Assembly (NCBI GenBank): GCA_002368545.1
Contig: MTSC01000044.1
Location: 204,034-268,033 of the forward strand
Direction: 5' to 3'
Length of the DNA stretch: 64,000 bases
DNA from: Ramichloridium luteum
Taxonomy: Eukaryota; Ascomycota; Dothideomycetes; Mycosphaerellales; Dissoconiaceae
A program made the position numbers and the translations under genes. Below the pieces are notes generated by a model. It had not been told where the DNA came from. It ran no database searches and saw nothing but the letters and a program-made list of their open reading frames with translations. Below are positions 11,140 to 22,357 of the stretch, in pieces. Numbering within the stretch: the first letter of the stretch is position 1; the number at the start of each line of letters is the position of its first letter.

Positions 11140-13189
11140 ATGGTGTACGGTATCTTGGAGCCGAAGACGGCGGAGCCAGTTCCTGGTATGTTTTTCGGGC
11201 CGGCCTGCGCGACGTTGGTGGATGAACGCCATCCATACCACGCATGCAATCGGCTTCATCCGATCTCTTCAAACATGATCTGACCAAGTTCGACTACAGG
11301 CACTGCGTCGCTCGAGGACATTGGCGGCAGGGTTGAGGTAGCCGCCACCCATGACCACAACCTCAAGGTCAACAAAGACGGTATTATTCTGCAACCACAG
11401 CCCAGCGACAGCGAAGATGACCCACTCGTAAGTCAATTCTGACTCCGAAGTCCACCCTGACCATCAATACTCATCAGACTACCAGAATTGGCCGCTCTGG
11501 CAGCGCGACCTCATTACCTTCCTGCTTTGTTTGCTTGCCATCATCGCCTCGACCATGTCGTCCATGCTGGCCTGCAACACCGTCACCATGATCCTCTGGT
11601 TCGGTGGTCTCAGCGTGACGCAGGCCGCCATGTTGACGGGTTACCACCTGCTTGGCGTGGGTATCTCGGGTTTCTTCTTCGTAGCCACTGCCCGCGTTTG
11701 GGGTAAGCGTCATCTCTGGATCATTGCGCCCATCTTTATCGTGGCCAGCTCCATCGGCGGTGGTTTTGCTGGTCACCATGATTACAAGGGCATGGTTGTT
11801 GCTCGGTTTTTCCAGGTAAGTCTGATGGAGTGCGATATCTAGAATCTGCGCTGACAGTGAGACAAGGGCTTCGGCTTGGGACCGCTGGAAGGTCTCGTCA
11901 ACGTGGCTGTCGGTGACATGTACTTTGTCCACGAGAGTGGTCTCCGTCTGGCCTTCTCCAACATGTGTCTGTACGGTGGCGCGCTTTTCACGCCCGTCAT
12001 TGTCGGGATGTAAGCTGATGCTGTGTCTCTCGGGAAAGGGCGTTATACTGACATTCCTCTGAAGCACTACCCAGAACCTCGGCTGGCAATGGTCGTTTTG
12101 GTTCATCGCCATCTTCACCGCGGCTCTCTACCCGGCCGTGTACCTGATCTGCGCCGAGACGAGCTTCCCGCGCGAGGATCCAGCCCTGGTGGCCGCTATC
12201 TCGGCCAAAGGACCTTCGTCTCGGGACGGCAACGCCGCCTCGGATTCTAGCCTGAACGAGGCCGGCATCGCCAGCAGCACGGAGAAGCACGCCAACGTGG
12301 CCGGTGAGACCACCGAGGCCCGCGCGGCCTCTCACGCCCCGAACGTCCACCACGCGATGCCGCGCAAGCTCATCTCCGCCCGCTCGATGCGCATCTTCAA
12401 CGGCCGCAAGACGACCGAGCCCTTCTGGAAGATGTTCTTCCGCCCACTGCCGCTCTTCCTGAGCCCCGCAATCCTGTGGGCCGCGCTCGTGCAAGGTGTC
12501 ATGATTGCCTGGATTTCTCTCATTGGAACCTCCCTCGCACTCGTGCTCATTCGGCTGTCCTTCAACGAGGCCCAGACGGGCTACATGTACACGGGGGCTT
12601 TCATCGGCGCTATCGTCGCCTTCGCTTTCGCCGGTGCGACTTGCGATCCCTGGGCACGCTGGATCACGCACCGCAATGGCGGCGTCTTCGAGCCGGAATT
12701 CCGCCTCTTCCTGATCTGGCCCATGCTGGCCGTCAGTCTCGTTGGACTGTTCGGATACGGCTATGCGGCGCAGAACGCCGTCGCCGTCGGCTGGCCAACC
12801 ATCGCTGCCATGTTCGGATTTGTGGTGGCTGGCGCCGTCTTGGGATCCATCGTCTCCGCCCAGTACATTGTTGATGGATACCGTGAGCTCGCCATCGAGG
12901 GCTTTACGTGTCTGCTACTGTTCAAAAACTTGTTCACGTATGGTATCTTGTACCGTGCGCTGGATTGGCTCTCTTCCGCTGGTGACGACGGCTTGTTCTA
13001 TGGGCTTGGGTACGCGCAGCTGGCTATCTGCCTGACTACGATCCCCCTGTGTAAGCATTTCCTCCTTCATGTCTCTCGCTCGTTCTCGACGTTTCGACTA
13101 ACCTCGGCTTACTTATAGACATCTTCGGCAAGCAACTCCGCGCCTTCTTCGGCCGCCACGACATCTTGTCGTTCTTCCGTCTGCGTTGA
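11140..13189 (+). CDS. MFS transporter (12-TM, DHA1-like, copy 1)
   Basis: The six exons are 11140-11185, 11300-11427, 11486-11815, 11867-12009, 12065-13050 and 13119-13189, giving 567 residues. The introns are 114, 58, 51, 55 and 68 bases and all phases agree. The start is supported by the family-typical leader MVYGILEP...VPGT; next comes DPLNWPLWQRDL just before TM1. Six N-terminal TM segments are followed by a polar cytoplasmic loop of about 100 residues (SAKGPSSRDGN...), six more TMs with RNGGVFEPEFRL between TM8 and TM9, and a C-terminal YIFGKQLRAFFGR. The family exports drugs or moves small substrates by proton coupling at the plasma membrane; the substrate is unknown. The first exon codes for only 15 residues. 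A related transporter follows on the same strand at 15.8 kb. Confidence 0.88.
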
Positions 13190-15849
13190 GCAATCTCGAT
13201 AGAAATTGCTGATTCTTGCCTCTCGTATTACTGCATCGCATCTCTTCGGCCGCCGCCACTGGCGACGACGTCGTCGACAACAACTTGGGATACCCCCATA
13301 TCGCTTCCGCAAGCATTCCGTTCGCCATCGGGCGTTCGTGCTTGGTCCATAATCATAATACCATCAATCAATGAGCTTCGGAATTCTGCTTACCATTCAT
13401 GTATACTTGTTGTCGCAGGAGCCGAGCGAACGCTGGCTGTGATGTCTGACAGTCCGACGAGTGGGGCGAGGTTTCCCTCGGGGCGTCTCATGTCCCATGG
13501 ATCCCCGGTCGCTTCGCATTTCGTCCATCACCCCAAGCACATCCTCACACTTTCCGGTCCGTTCTTGATTGAGGTGACGTTGATTTCCTCACTTCGACTC
13601 TTTCTGACGTATGCCGTGCCAAGACGGAGCATCGGTATATCGCCAAGGCTGGGATCTCCTTATCATGGGTTAGGGAACAATCTTCTTCCGGGTTTCATGA
13701 TGGAAGTCGCCATTGCGTGCTGGATTGCCTACTTGACCGCATTCCCTACCTCGCCGTCATTCCTTGTGCCAAGACCGGCGATCGGGACATGCTAGGAGTG
13801 AACATATATATTCATCATCTCCTGGGAAATGGCAAGGGTCGTTGCGTGCCGCGCGAGTGTATGCATTCTCTGATTTCGTTCGTTCGTGCCAAGGCCCGAT
13901 CGTTGATATCACAGCCGCTGCGTTCGCAGGGGCGCTTGCGTGCTGTGTTCACAAGACCGCAACTCGATACAGACGAGTGCTGAACATTGCTTTCATACTT
14001 TCTGGTCATTTCCCGTCGTAGGCGGTGTTGCATTGCGTGCTGTATTGTAGATTTTACCGTTGCTGCAGTGCCAAGACTTGATCATATATCTTCACGGCTG
14101 CTTCGAGCGTAGGGGCGCTTGCGTGCTTGCCTTGCTGGGGCATCTTCGCTTACAGTCCTCAAAGAATAGAGTTCTTCCCTTGAAGAGGATCAACGGCGGG
14201 GATCCTTGGCGAAGATCTGGCGTACTGGGGCCGTCTTGCTCCTCCGTTACATCTTGGTGATCTGCGAACATGGGAGAAAACAGTCCAGAACCGAACATTA
14301 ACTCTTCTCAACCCCAAGTTAAGGAGCTGGCCGCACACGCAATTCGCTTACGATTTCGATCCAATCGTTGCATGGACTGTATCCAAACGGCCGTGATAAA
14401 ATCCCTCACTTCCTTTTCCAGGCGCATCATTCGTTCGTCTGTCCTTAATTATCTGCGACGACGACAACGACAAGACTCCCCAACCATCCACTCGGAACTT
14501 TCCGGCAATTCTTTCCCATCTTTCTCTCACGCTCACGCACATCTCAACCATCCGTCCGCGCGACCCAGTGGTTCGCCAAGCCGAACTTCCTACGAAATGT
14601 CTGGATGACCTCTCCGCCCGACGTTATCACGTCAGCCCGCATGAACGGTGGTGGGGCGGCGCACCGCGTTGCGCCCCTGTTTGGCTGGCTGGCTGGCTGC
14701 GAGGGCGATCCCTACTGCACACTTTCCGCCCGTTGACGCGCTGAGAGAGGGTATAGGTGTGTGCAGCAGAGCAGGTCTCTCATCATGGCTACACACGTAG
14801 ATCCTCCTCCACTCCACTCCTTATCACTATGATATTGTTGGCGGATGACTTCCATGAAACACTGAACCTACCTACCGCGCTGACCTAGTGAACGATGGTG
14901 GCAGGGCCTGGGCTCTGCCCGCCTATCGCGCCCCGCGCGGCGAACTTCTTACACCTCACCTACCCAGGCCTGCCGTGCTGAGCACCACCACCACCGCCGG
15001 CTGGAACACACATCTCCCTCCCCAGCACAAATCCAGCGGTACCATGTCGTGCTCAGCCAACGGCGCGAGGGAAGTAATTTCTTTCCTGGTTGCGAGCGTT
15101 GGAATGGTTGGCTTGGCAAATGCTTGGTTCTGCCGTACGGTGTCCTGAGGGAAAATCATGCTTGTGGGAATTATTGTCGGAATTGTGTTGCTCGGCTGGG
15201 CTACTGTGGCTGCTGCTGCTGCTGTTGCCGTTTGGGCAGCCGCTGTGCGCGCGCTCAGTTTGATAGACACACGGGCGGCGGCGGCGAATGGGCGGCGCTG
15301 CGACTGCGACTACGCCTGCGCGCACCGGTCATGCGGGCTTGTGACAAGCGACCACGTGTGGTGCTGTACGAACAGGGGTCGGTCGCTGCCGCTGTAACGA
15401 TGATGTTGCGGTGCAGCAGACCGAAACATATATCAGAGCTGCCGTCGCCGTGTGCCACCCTAAGGGATGAAGCCGGTCGCTGTTTTATTATTACAAGCAA
15501 GCATGAGGTCGTCGCATTTGTCGTGCATTTGAGCATTTGTTTTCTTGTTGAATTTTGTTCGTTCGTGGCTTGAAGCGGAAGCGGGTCACTGCTGCAGGCT
15601 GCGGGCCGATTGTCACGCCGCTCGGCAGATAGGACCATGTTGTTTTCTCGGCATCACCACCAAGGTGGTTCGCACAAGGATGGGACCGTCGATACAAATC
15701 CGGGATCACGGCATAAAACTGCATCAGGAGGAAGGCAACATGGAAGATTTAGAAATATGTTTACTCGACGAACAACGGACATCAACATCACCGTCACCGC
15801 CGATCCTAGCACTAGCGACGAGCGGATAGCACCAACACGACGGTGGGAG
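13190..15849. other. Long intergenic stretch between the two MFS genes
   Basis: No supported gene is present. It contains a short (GGCT)4 run near 14682-14698 and a (TGC)n run near 15208-15224. A 79-residue ORF at 15158-15397 starts with a hydrophobic helix but is followed by Cys/Arg-rich sequence with no coherence. The last 240 bases may belong to the next gene, because its frame is open upstream. Confidence 0.45.
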
Positions 15850-17757
15850 ATGGGCATGCTGAATGTGCCAGATACGGAGGACGTTCCGGGCTCCATTCAA
15901 CTACTCTTGCCTCCGGGTAGCACCGAAGCGAACAACACCCAATCCGAAGCCATCACCACGATCCAAGACAACAACAACAAGAAGCGCGACCGCACCGGCC
16001 GGTTCGTCCTGGACCCGCAACCGAGCACCTCGCCCAACGACCCGCTCACATGGCCAATCTGGCGGCGAGATCTTGCGCTGCTTGCCATCGGCTTGTACAG
16101 CTTACTCGGCGGCGGCATGATGCCCGTGCTGGCAGCCGGATTCGGTTCCGTCGCGGAGACTTTCGATGTGACCGTGCCGACGGTAGCGCAGACGACGACT
16201 GTATACCTTCTCGGCCTCGCGGCGGGCAATGTCCTCCTCGCACCGACAGCCGTGCTCTTCGGTAAGCGGCCCGTCTACCTCTTCACGGCGTTGGCTTTCG
16301 TCGGCACAGCCATCTGGTCCGCGTGCGCCACGAGTTTTCCGAGCCTGATGGCCGCACGCGTCGCCATGGGCCTCGCGGTCAGCAGCGTTGAGTGTCTGCC
16401 CGGTGCGTCAGTCGCGGAGCTTTACTACTTGCATGAGAAGACCTACCGATTGGGAATTTACACATTGTTGCTGCTCGGCGGGAAGAACATCGTTCCTTTG
16501 GCCGGTGCCGTTGTCATTGAGGCATATGGATGGCGGTGGGCATTTTGGGTTGTGGCGATGGTGGTCGGAGGGATTGGATTGTTGCTTTTCGTGGCTGTGC
16601 CGGAGACGTTCTGGTCGAGGGAAGAGAAGCTCTTGCTGTCGCAGGATGGTGTGGAAGTCGTGGTGGGCAGGTCGTTGTCGGACGCGTCGACGGAAGTGGG
16701 CGATGTCGCTGCAATTGGTGACAAAGCTGCCGCGCTGGCGGATGGAGAGAAGAAGACAGGGGGAAAGACGGATTCGGCCGAGATCGTCGCTGCGTTGGGC
16801 GTGAACAATGAATCACTGACCCGGACCACGACGCTCGTGGACGGAGTCGCAGGCGACGAGAAGCGGCTCTCAGTCCATCCGGTGGCGTCTCATGCGACAA
16901 TTTCGTCGTCAGCCACCCTCCAACTCCAGAGCAGCCTGCCCGATACGAACACCTACACGCAATACCTCGCTTCGCAGCCCGCCCGATCCTTCCTCGAACT
17001 CCTACACCCTCTTCCTGGCCGGCTTTCACGCGAGAAGTGGCACCACGTGGCCATGCGCCCATTCCTCCTCTTCGCCTACCCCAACATCCTGTGGTCAGCG
17101 CTCTCTTACAGTCTCGCCTGCAGCTGGCTAATCGTACTGTCCGAATCCGTGACAACAATCTACGAGAACCGATCCTCTTACAACTTCACCCCCCTACAAG
17201 CCGGGCTCGTCTACTTAAGCCCCTTCATCGGTGGGATCCTCGGCACCGCGCTCGCGGGAAAATGTTCCGATATCCTCGTGCTTGCATTGACGCGGCGCAA
17301 CGGCGGCGTGTTTGAGCCGGAATTCCGCCTCCTCATGGCCGCGCCCTCGGCCCTCGCGTTGGCCACGGGCCTCTTCGGCTACGGCTGGTCCGCGAGCAAC
17401 GACGATGTCTGGATCGCGCCGACGATCTGCTTCGGGCTCGTCGGCTTCGGCGCCAGTCTCGCGGCGACGGTCAGCATGGCGTATGCGCTCGACTGCCACC
17501 GCGGGAGTGGTCAGAGTGGCGCTGCCCCCGAATCGATCCTCGTGGCGGTCAACCTGGCCAAGAATTCGCTCGGCCTCGTCTTCAGCATCTTCTTTGCGGC
17601 GTGGCTCGTGCGCGATGGCAGTCGCGAGGTCTTCGCCGCCCTCGCGGGCCTACATGTCGCGGCGATGCTCACGACAATCCCGATGTATGTGTTTGGAAAG
17701 CGTGTGCGCGCGTGGACGGCAAGGCGGCGCCGGAGGCGACTGCCACGTGGGCAGTGA
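15850..17757 (+). CDS. MFS transporter (12-TM, copy 2) with large central loop
   Basis: This is a single exon of 635 residues from the ATG at 15850. The start was chosen because MGMLNVPDTEDVPGS aligns with the family leader of the neighbouring transporter (MVYGILEP...VPGT). An in-frame ATG at 15637 would add 71 His/Arg/Thr-rich residues and cannot be excluded. DPLTWPIWRRDL precedes TM1; RNGGVFEPEFRL and the C-terminal YVFGKRVRAW match copy 1, so the two genes are paralogues. The loop between TM6 and TM7 (about residues 263-397) is polar, low-complexity and longer than in copy 1. Unlike copy 1 the gene has no introns. It is predicted to be a plasma-membrane proton-coupled transporter; the substrate cannot be inferred. 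Confidence 0.85.
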   Translation: MGMLNVPDTEDVPGSIQLLLPPGSTEANNTQSEAITTIQDNNNKKRDRTGRFVLDPQPSTSPNDPLTWPIWRRDLALLAIGLYSLLGGGMMPVLAAGFGSVAETFDVTVPTVAQTTTVYLLGLAAGNVLLAPTAVLFGKRPVYLFTALAFVGTAIWSACATSFPSLMAARVAMGLAVSSVECLPGASVAELYYLHEKTYRLGIYTLLLLGGKNIVPLAGAVVIEAYGWRWAFWVVAMVVGGIGLLLFVAVPETFWSREEKLLLSQDGVEVVVGRSLSDASTEVGDVAAIGDKAAALADGEKKTGGKTDSAEIVAALGVNNESLTRTTTLVDGVAGDEKRLSVHPVASHATISSSATLQLQSSLPDTNTYTQYLASQPARSFLELLHPLPGRLSREKWHHVAMRPFLLFAYPNILWSALSYSLACSWLIVLSESVTTIYENRSSYNFTPLQAGLVYLSPFIGGILGTALAGKCSDILVLALTRRNGGVFEPEFRLLMAAPSALALATGLFGYGWSASNDDVWIAPTICFGLVGFGASLAATVSMAYALDCHRGSGQSGAAPESILVAVNLAKNSLGLVFSIFFAAWLVRDGSREVFAALAGLHVAAMLTTIPMYVFGKRVRAWTARRRRRRLPRGQ

Positions 17758-19333
17758 TGTGGGGCGTTTTGTTTTGGGCATTACAAAGGCGTAGACTTTA
17801 GCAGTTCGAGCTTGTGGTTTGTACCATCACAATAGAATATTCCTTTTCGTGCATCGGGAATTCCGAGGCTCAGGTGCGGGGTTCGAGTTATGCGCGGCAT
17901 GCAGTGAATGGAAAGGCATGGGCGAGAGCAAGCTATGCCGGACCAATGATCTTGTCCCGTCTACTGAAGATAAGGACTTCGGGACGGAAAAAGTCCTGGA
18001 AGCACAAAGCGAGATCCTTCAATTCGGCCTTGAAACTTGCGGGTAGGACGCGTGACACGGACATGGCAGCCGCGCCCGTCGGAGCAGAACTTCCCTTTGC
18101 ACAGCCACTAGAATGAATTTTGAGATCGGGATCCAAGACATCATGTCTCAAGACCCTGTAAGATTGCCAAAAGCATGTCTCCCATCCTAGTGCCGATTTG
18201 AACCGGACATCCTCGATCGGTCCTTCTCCGATCAGAGATCTGGGATTTGCAGGATGCACCTCTCCAAAACGCAGTGCCGTGGGACTCTGGCGATCGGCAG
18301 AAAATGGTTGGTCTCATGGCGGCGATAACGATACCGAGCGACCGAGATCTCCTCGCAGCCTAAATAAAAGCTTCAACTCGTACACGAAGTTTCGATGGTC
18401 TCGCCAAGCCTGTTTCGCTTGTTTGGCTAGGTGGTTTGATTGGTGCTTTCATCTTGGTAGAGATCCTTCTTGCCATAATGAAGTTCTTCGGCATCGTCAC
18501 GAGGCGGCCATGTGGCATTCCAAAAGCATTTGATGCCATGTCACGAACAATGCTTACGCTACCAGCCTTTTCGTATCTCGTATCGTGCGCAGAAGGGAGC
18601 TTGGTCACAAAGGAGGATGAGTCGAAGTGGAAGTTGGGCAGAAACGGAGGCCTTTGTTCGTTGAATAGTCTATGTCATCAGCGATGCATCGCTGGAGTTA
18701 GCGATTAAGCGAGTGTTCTCCTCCCAATCGGTCACTACTTGCAGTGCCTAATCCTAGAAAGCATATCCTGGATCGAGATCGAAGCACGGGATCTGGCGGG
18801 CCTAAACCGGAGGCGGACCTGGAGGCCGATTTGCCGTCTTTTCGAGCATGTGGCCACAAAGACTATTGGATCAGGATAGCTTGTCGAACTAACAACAGAA
18901 AAAGGGTTCAAGTGAAGACCAGAAGAGTCTGAAAGCAGAATGGAAGAGGCTTTAGAGATGAACAAACGATTGCGCTCTACCTAGTGTCGAAGCCCTGCGG
19001 CGGGACGAGCCGAAACCAGGCGCGTTCGGCGAGTCTAGAACGGTGAGTTCAGCCGCGCAAGCTACTTCCAGCTTGGTCATGTCTCATTCCAGACTCGGCG
19101 CCGGCGTCTCTTCAATGTTCTTTAATGTCGGCCTTGCTCTCTCACATACTTTGGGCGCGCGTACACGTCTGCCACTCACATCGGCAACAAGGAGGTCGCT
19201 CGGCTCACTCCTCCCCAGTCTGATCCGACCCCTGGCCATCGCCGCCACGCAACATTAAATTACCTCGTGCAGGTCGATCCGTCGGGGCAGGTATACTGCC
19301 CAGCGGAGTCGTCATCCGTGACTCGCGATTATT
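17758..19333. other. Intergenic region upstream of the transcription factor
   Basis: There is no supported gene. The open frames 18198-18533 and 18436-18708 show no domain or splice continuation. The region should include the promoter of the Zn2Cys6 gene. Confidence 0.45.
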
Positions 19334-22062
19334 ATGCAATCAACCTTGATACATACCACGACGGCGACGTCGACAACGGCTGCAGCGCAAATCCCGCCAA
19401 CTCCCCTATATCAACACCAATTTGACAGCAAACCGGCAAAGGCCACCAAGCCGGCATCGAGTGGTCAAAACGGCCGGCGGAGACCACCACGATCATGTAC
19501 CAATTGTGCCCGGCGAAAATTGAGTTGCGATAAGGTATAGCCAGATCTCACCCTCACCGCGACTTCGGAGCACGATCCGCTAACGTACCGGCTTCTAAAG
19601 ATCAGACCAGCGTGCGGGAGGTGTGCCAAGGCGGGTGCACGATGTCTTTACGCCTTTGGCAATGCCGCATCGGTGGGCTCGATCGCCATAATCGGTGAGT
19701 GTATTACGCGCCGGCGGGTCCCTCCAGCGCTGCGCGCGGTCCCGAAAAACTCCGGAGTTCAACCGGTCTAACATGGTCACGTTGTGCAGATGAAACTTCG
19801 GCAGTAATAGCCGAGAACTTCACGGTCAACCCCAGCAGGGGCCAGGCGCCGCAACCGCCAATCAAACAGCAGCCAGGTATCTTCGACGAGCCATCAGTTC
19901 GTGATGCGGACACTCGTAAACTGACATATCCTTGTACAGTCACCCCAGCTGCCATCGCGCCTTCAAATGACTCCAAGCGAGACTCTGTCATTCTTCCGCA
20001 TCGCGAGAAGCATGAGTATCCCGGGCATCTCTATCGCGGCCAGCAGGCCAAAAGTCGCTTCCTGGCGGCTTCGTCATTCATGCTTTCGGGTGGAGAGGTA
20101 AGCAATGTTAGGATTCTGAAGAACGAGCAGCTGGCTGATGTATGAAATAGCCGTCCTCCGCCGATAGTATGCTGCGCACACAGCAAGGCTACCAAGTGAC
20201 GAGACCCGGCGCTGGATCGTTTCAATCATCGCGTGTCAGCTCTCGAGCTCCTTCCTCAAATGATGGCAGCGAAAGCAAGGAGAATGCCCATTTCTACGGT
20301 GACATTTTCCTTCGCACGCCCCTTTCATCGTTTCTCAACAGCAGTCCGGGTATTCTCATGAGTACATCGACTGAAAGCATCGTCGCCGAGCTTCCATCGC
20401 GAGAGCAATGCGATGTCTTGGTATCGGCATACATGATTGGATTTCACACAATGAAGCCGATCGTCGATATTCCAGCTCTGCTGAAGGAACTCGACAAGTT
20501 TCATGCATGGTATGACGAGACGTTTCGATCAGAAATTGCATTTAAGCTGACTGTATTGCTTAGGAATTCTGGCCACCAGAGAGACTTTCTCCTTGGAAGT
20601 CATTTCTTGGCGCTGCTTGTCGCGGTCTTATTCGCTGGAAGTGTCGTTTGTCCACGGGCGCGATTGCAGCAGTTCTTCGGCTACCAGGCACGCGAAGACA
20701 TTTCCGGTCATCTCTACCAACTCGCCATTTCTGCAGTCCGCCACTGTGCATTCCCGCAGAATCCTTCTTTGCATACACTGTCGGCATTCCTCATCGTCAA
20801 TGCCATCTGGCTGCGGGACGAGCAACCGCTGACTTGCTGCGCATTCGTCGGAGTTGCGCTACGGGTAGCGCAGATGCTTGGACTTCACAAAGAACCATCC
20901 AAATTCAAGAATATCGACGATACTGAAGTACAGATCCGGCGAAACATGTGGTGGACGCTTGTCTCGATCGACACGCAAGTTGCTCTCGCGGCCGCTCTAC
21001 CGCCATTGATCACCTGCAAGCTCTACGATGTCAAGCCAGTCATCGCTGCTGCGCCCGAAGATCTCACGTCTCCTCTCGGCCAACGGCTCGACACCTCGGT
21101 TTTGTCCCTCTTCATCGCCGCTAAATACCGCTACTATGCCAGCGCTAGCGAGTTTCTGCATGAGATCCACAAAGACACTCTCGAAGAATCCGATTTGGAC
21201 ACCATCCTGGCTCTCGCGCATGATATCCGGAAGCAGATGGAATCTTATAGGGAGCAGGTTATCGCAAAACAACGCGAAGTGGAGGAACATCTTCTGCTCA
21301 ACCACCCATCAAACAGCGGTGGTGTATACAAAGAGCCTATTCCGTTCCTGGCTGAGCTGTCCAAGAATGTTCTCTCCATGTTCGCCGCCAAACCATTCGC
21401 ATTCATGTACGGCTCGCTGAGGAAGCACAACCTCCTCGGCCACTTGCTCGCCCGCGAACCTGAGTAAGTCCAGCGACCCCATTTTTCCCTCGCTTCTCAC
21501 TGACCGCCCTCCCAGCGCAATGATGAACTGCCGCGAATCGCTCCACCGCTTCCTCCAGCTTACGCAACGCAGCGACTTCCAGCCCTGGCATTGGGTCTGG
21601 CCCGGCCGGCACCAACCCCTGCACAGCATCATGGCGCTGATTAACGATCTCGACGAGAACCCAACGACTGCCTTCGCCATCGAGACGCGCCAACTTGTCG
21701 ACCTCGCCCTGTCGCTCTGCAGCAATGGCGCCGATAGCAGCGGCATCATTTCCAGCGAGGACGGCGAGCCCGACCCCCGACCCCTGAATGACGGCGGCTT
21801 TGCTGCGTGGAAGTTCATCCGTGCCGCTCGTGACGATTGTTGGGAGCGCGCTGGGCTGGATCCAACGGTGCTGTATTGCCCTGAGCATGTTTCCCAGATC
21901 CGTTTTGGATCGGTTTCGTTCATCGATGAGTATATGGTCTTGCCGGCAGGCCTGCGTGACGGCGAGTGGGCAGCGGGAACCCCACATCAGCCGAATGAGT
22001 GGTCGTTCCTGAACCAGATGACAACGGCGATGGATTGGGATCTGAATAATTGGTTTCATTAG
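19334..22062 (+). CDS. Zn2Cys6 fungal transcription factor
   Basis: The five exons are 19334-19534, 19601-19694, 19790-20097, 20151-21463 and 21516-22062, giving 820 residues; all phases agree. The binuclear zinc cluster spans the first intron: C55, C58, C65, then C72, C75 and C82, with the canonical C-x2-C-x6-C-x6-C-x2-C-x6-C spacing and a basic RRRPPRSC lead-in. The middle region resembles the fungal-specific transcription factor domain (VALRVAQMLGLHKEPSKFKN, then RRNMWWTLVSIDTQVA). The C-terminal part carries MMNCRESLHRFLQL and WHWVWPGRHQPLHSIMALIN, typical of this class. It would bind CGG-containing sites in the nucleus. Two MFS genes lie upstream and a xylosidase gene is convergent downstream; whether this factor controls them is untested. 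Confidence 0.9.
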
Positions 22063-22357
22063 TGATTGGCGGTTGGGTGGAGAGATTCAACTTTGGAGAC
22101 ATTTGGTCTATTCTTGTGATCAGAAGTTTTGATTGAAGGATTCGGATCATCGCATATTGGGGATTCCTTTTAGGGAATCTTGGGCATAGTACTGGGCACA
22201 TTGCGTCGGAGTACACCAAGACGGATGGTTGGTTGGTTTCTGGTGGTCATAACGAGATTTTGCACATATTTGCTGCGCACATGAAGAATCTGACCTTGAC
22301 TGCATCAACCCATCCATGCATCGTCCCGTCGTCAAGAATCACTTCGTGAGTCTTCCG

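Noticed and set aside
11997..12671. Minus-strand ORF of 224 codons over the first MFS gene
   Set aside because: It is a shadow of GC-biased coding sequence; the composition is Arg/Gly/Glu-rich and the plus strand has a clear transporter.
15158..15397. 79-codon ORF with an N-terminal hydrophobic helix
   Set aside because: The helix is encoded by a TGC/GCT microsatellite and the rest is Cys/Arg-rich without pattern.
17878..17888. GGGTTCGAGTT, similar to a tRNA B box
   Set aside because: No A box at the proper distance and no pairing acceptor stem.
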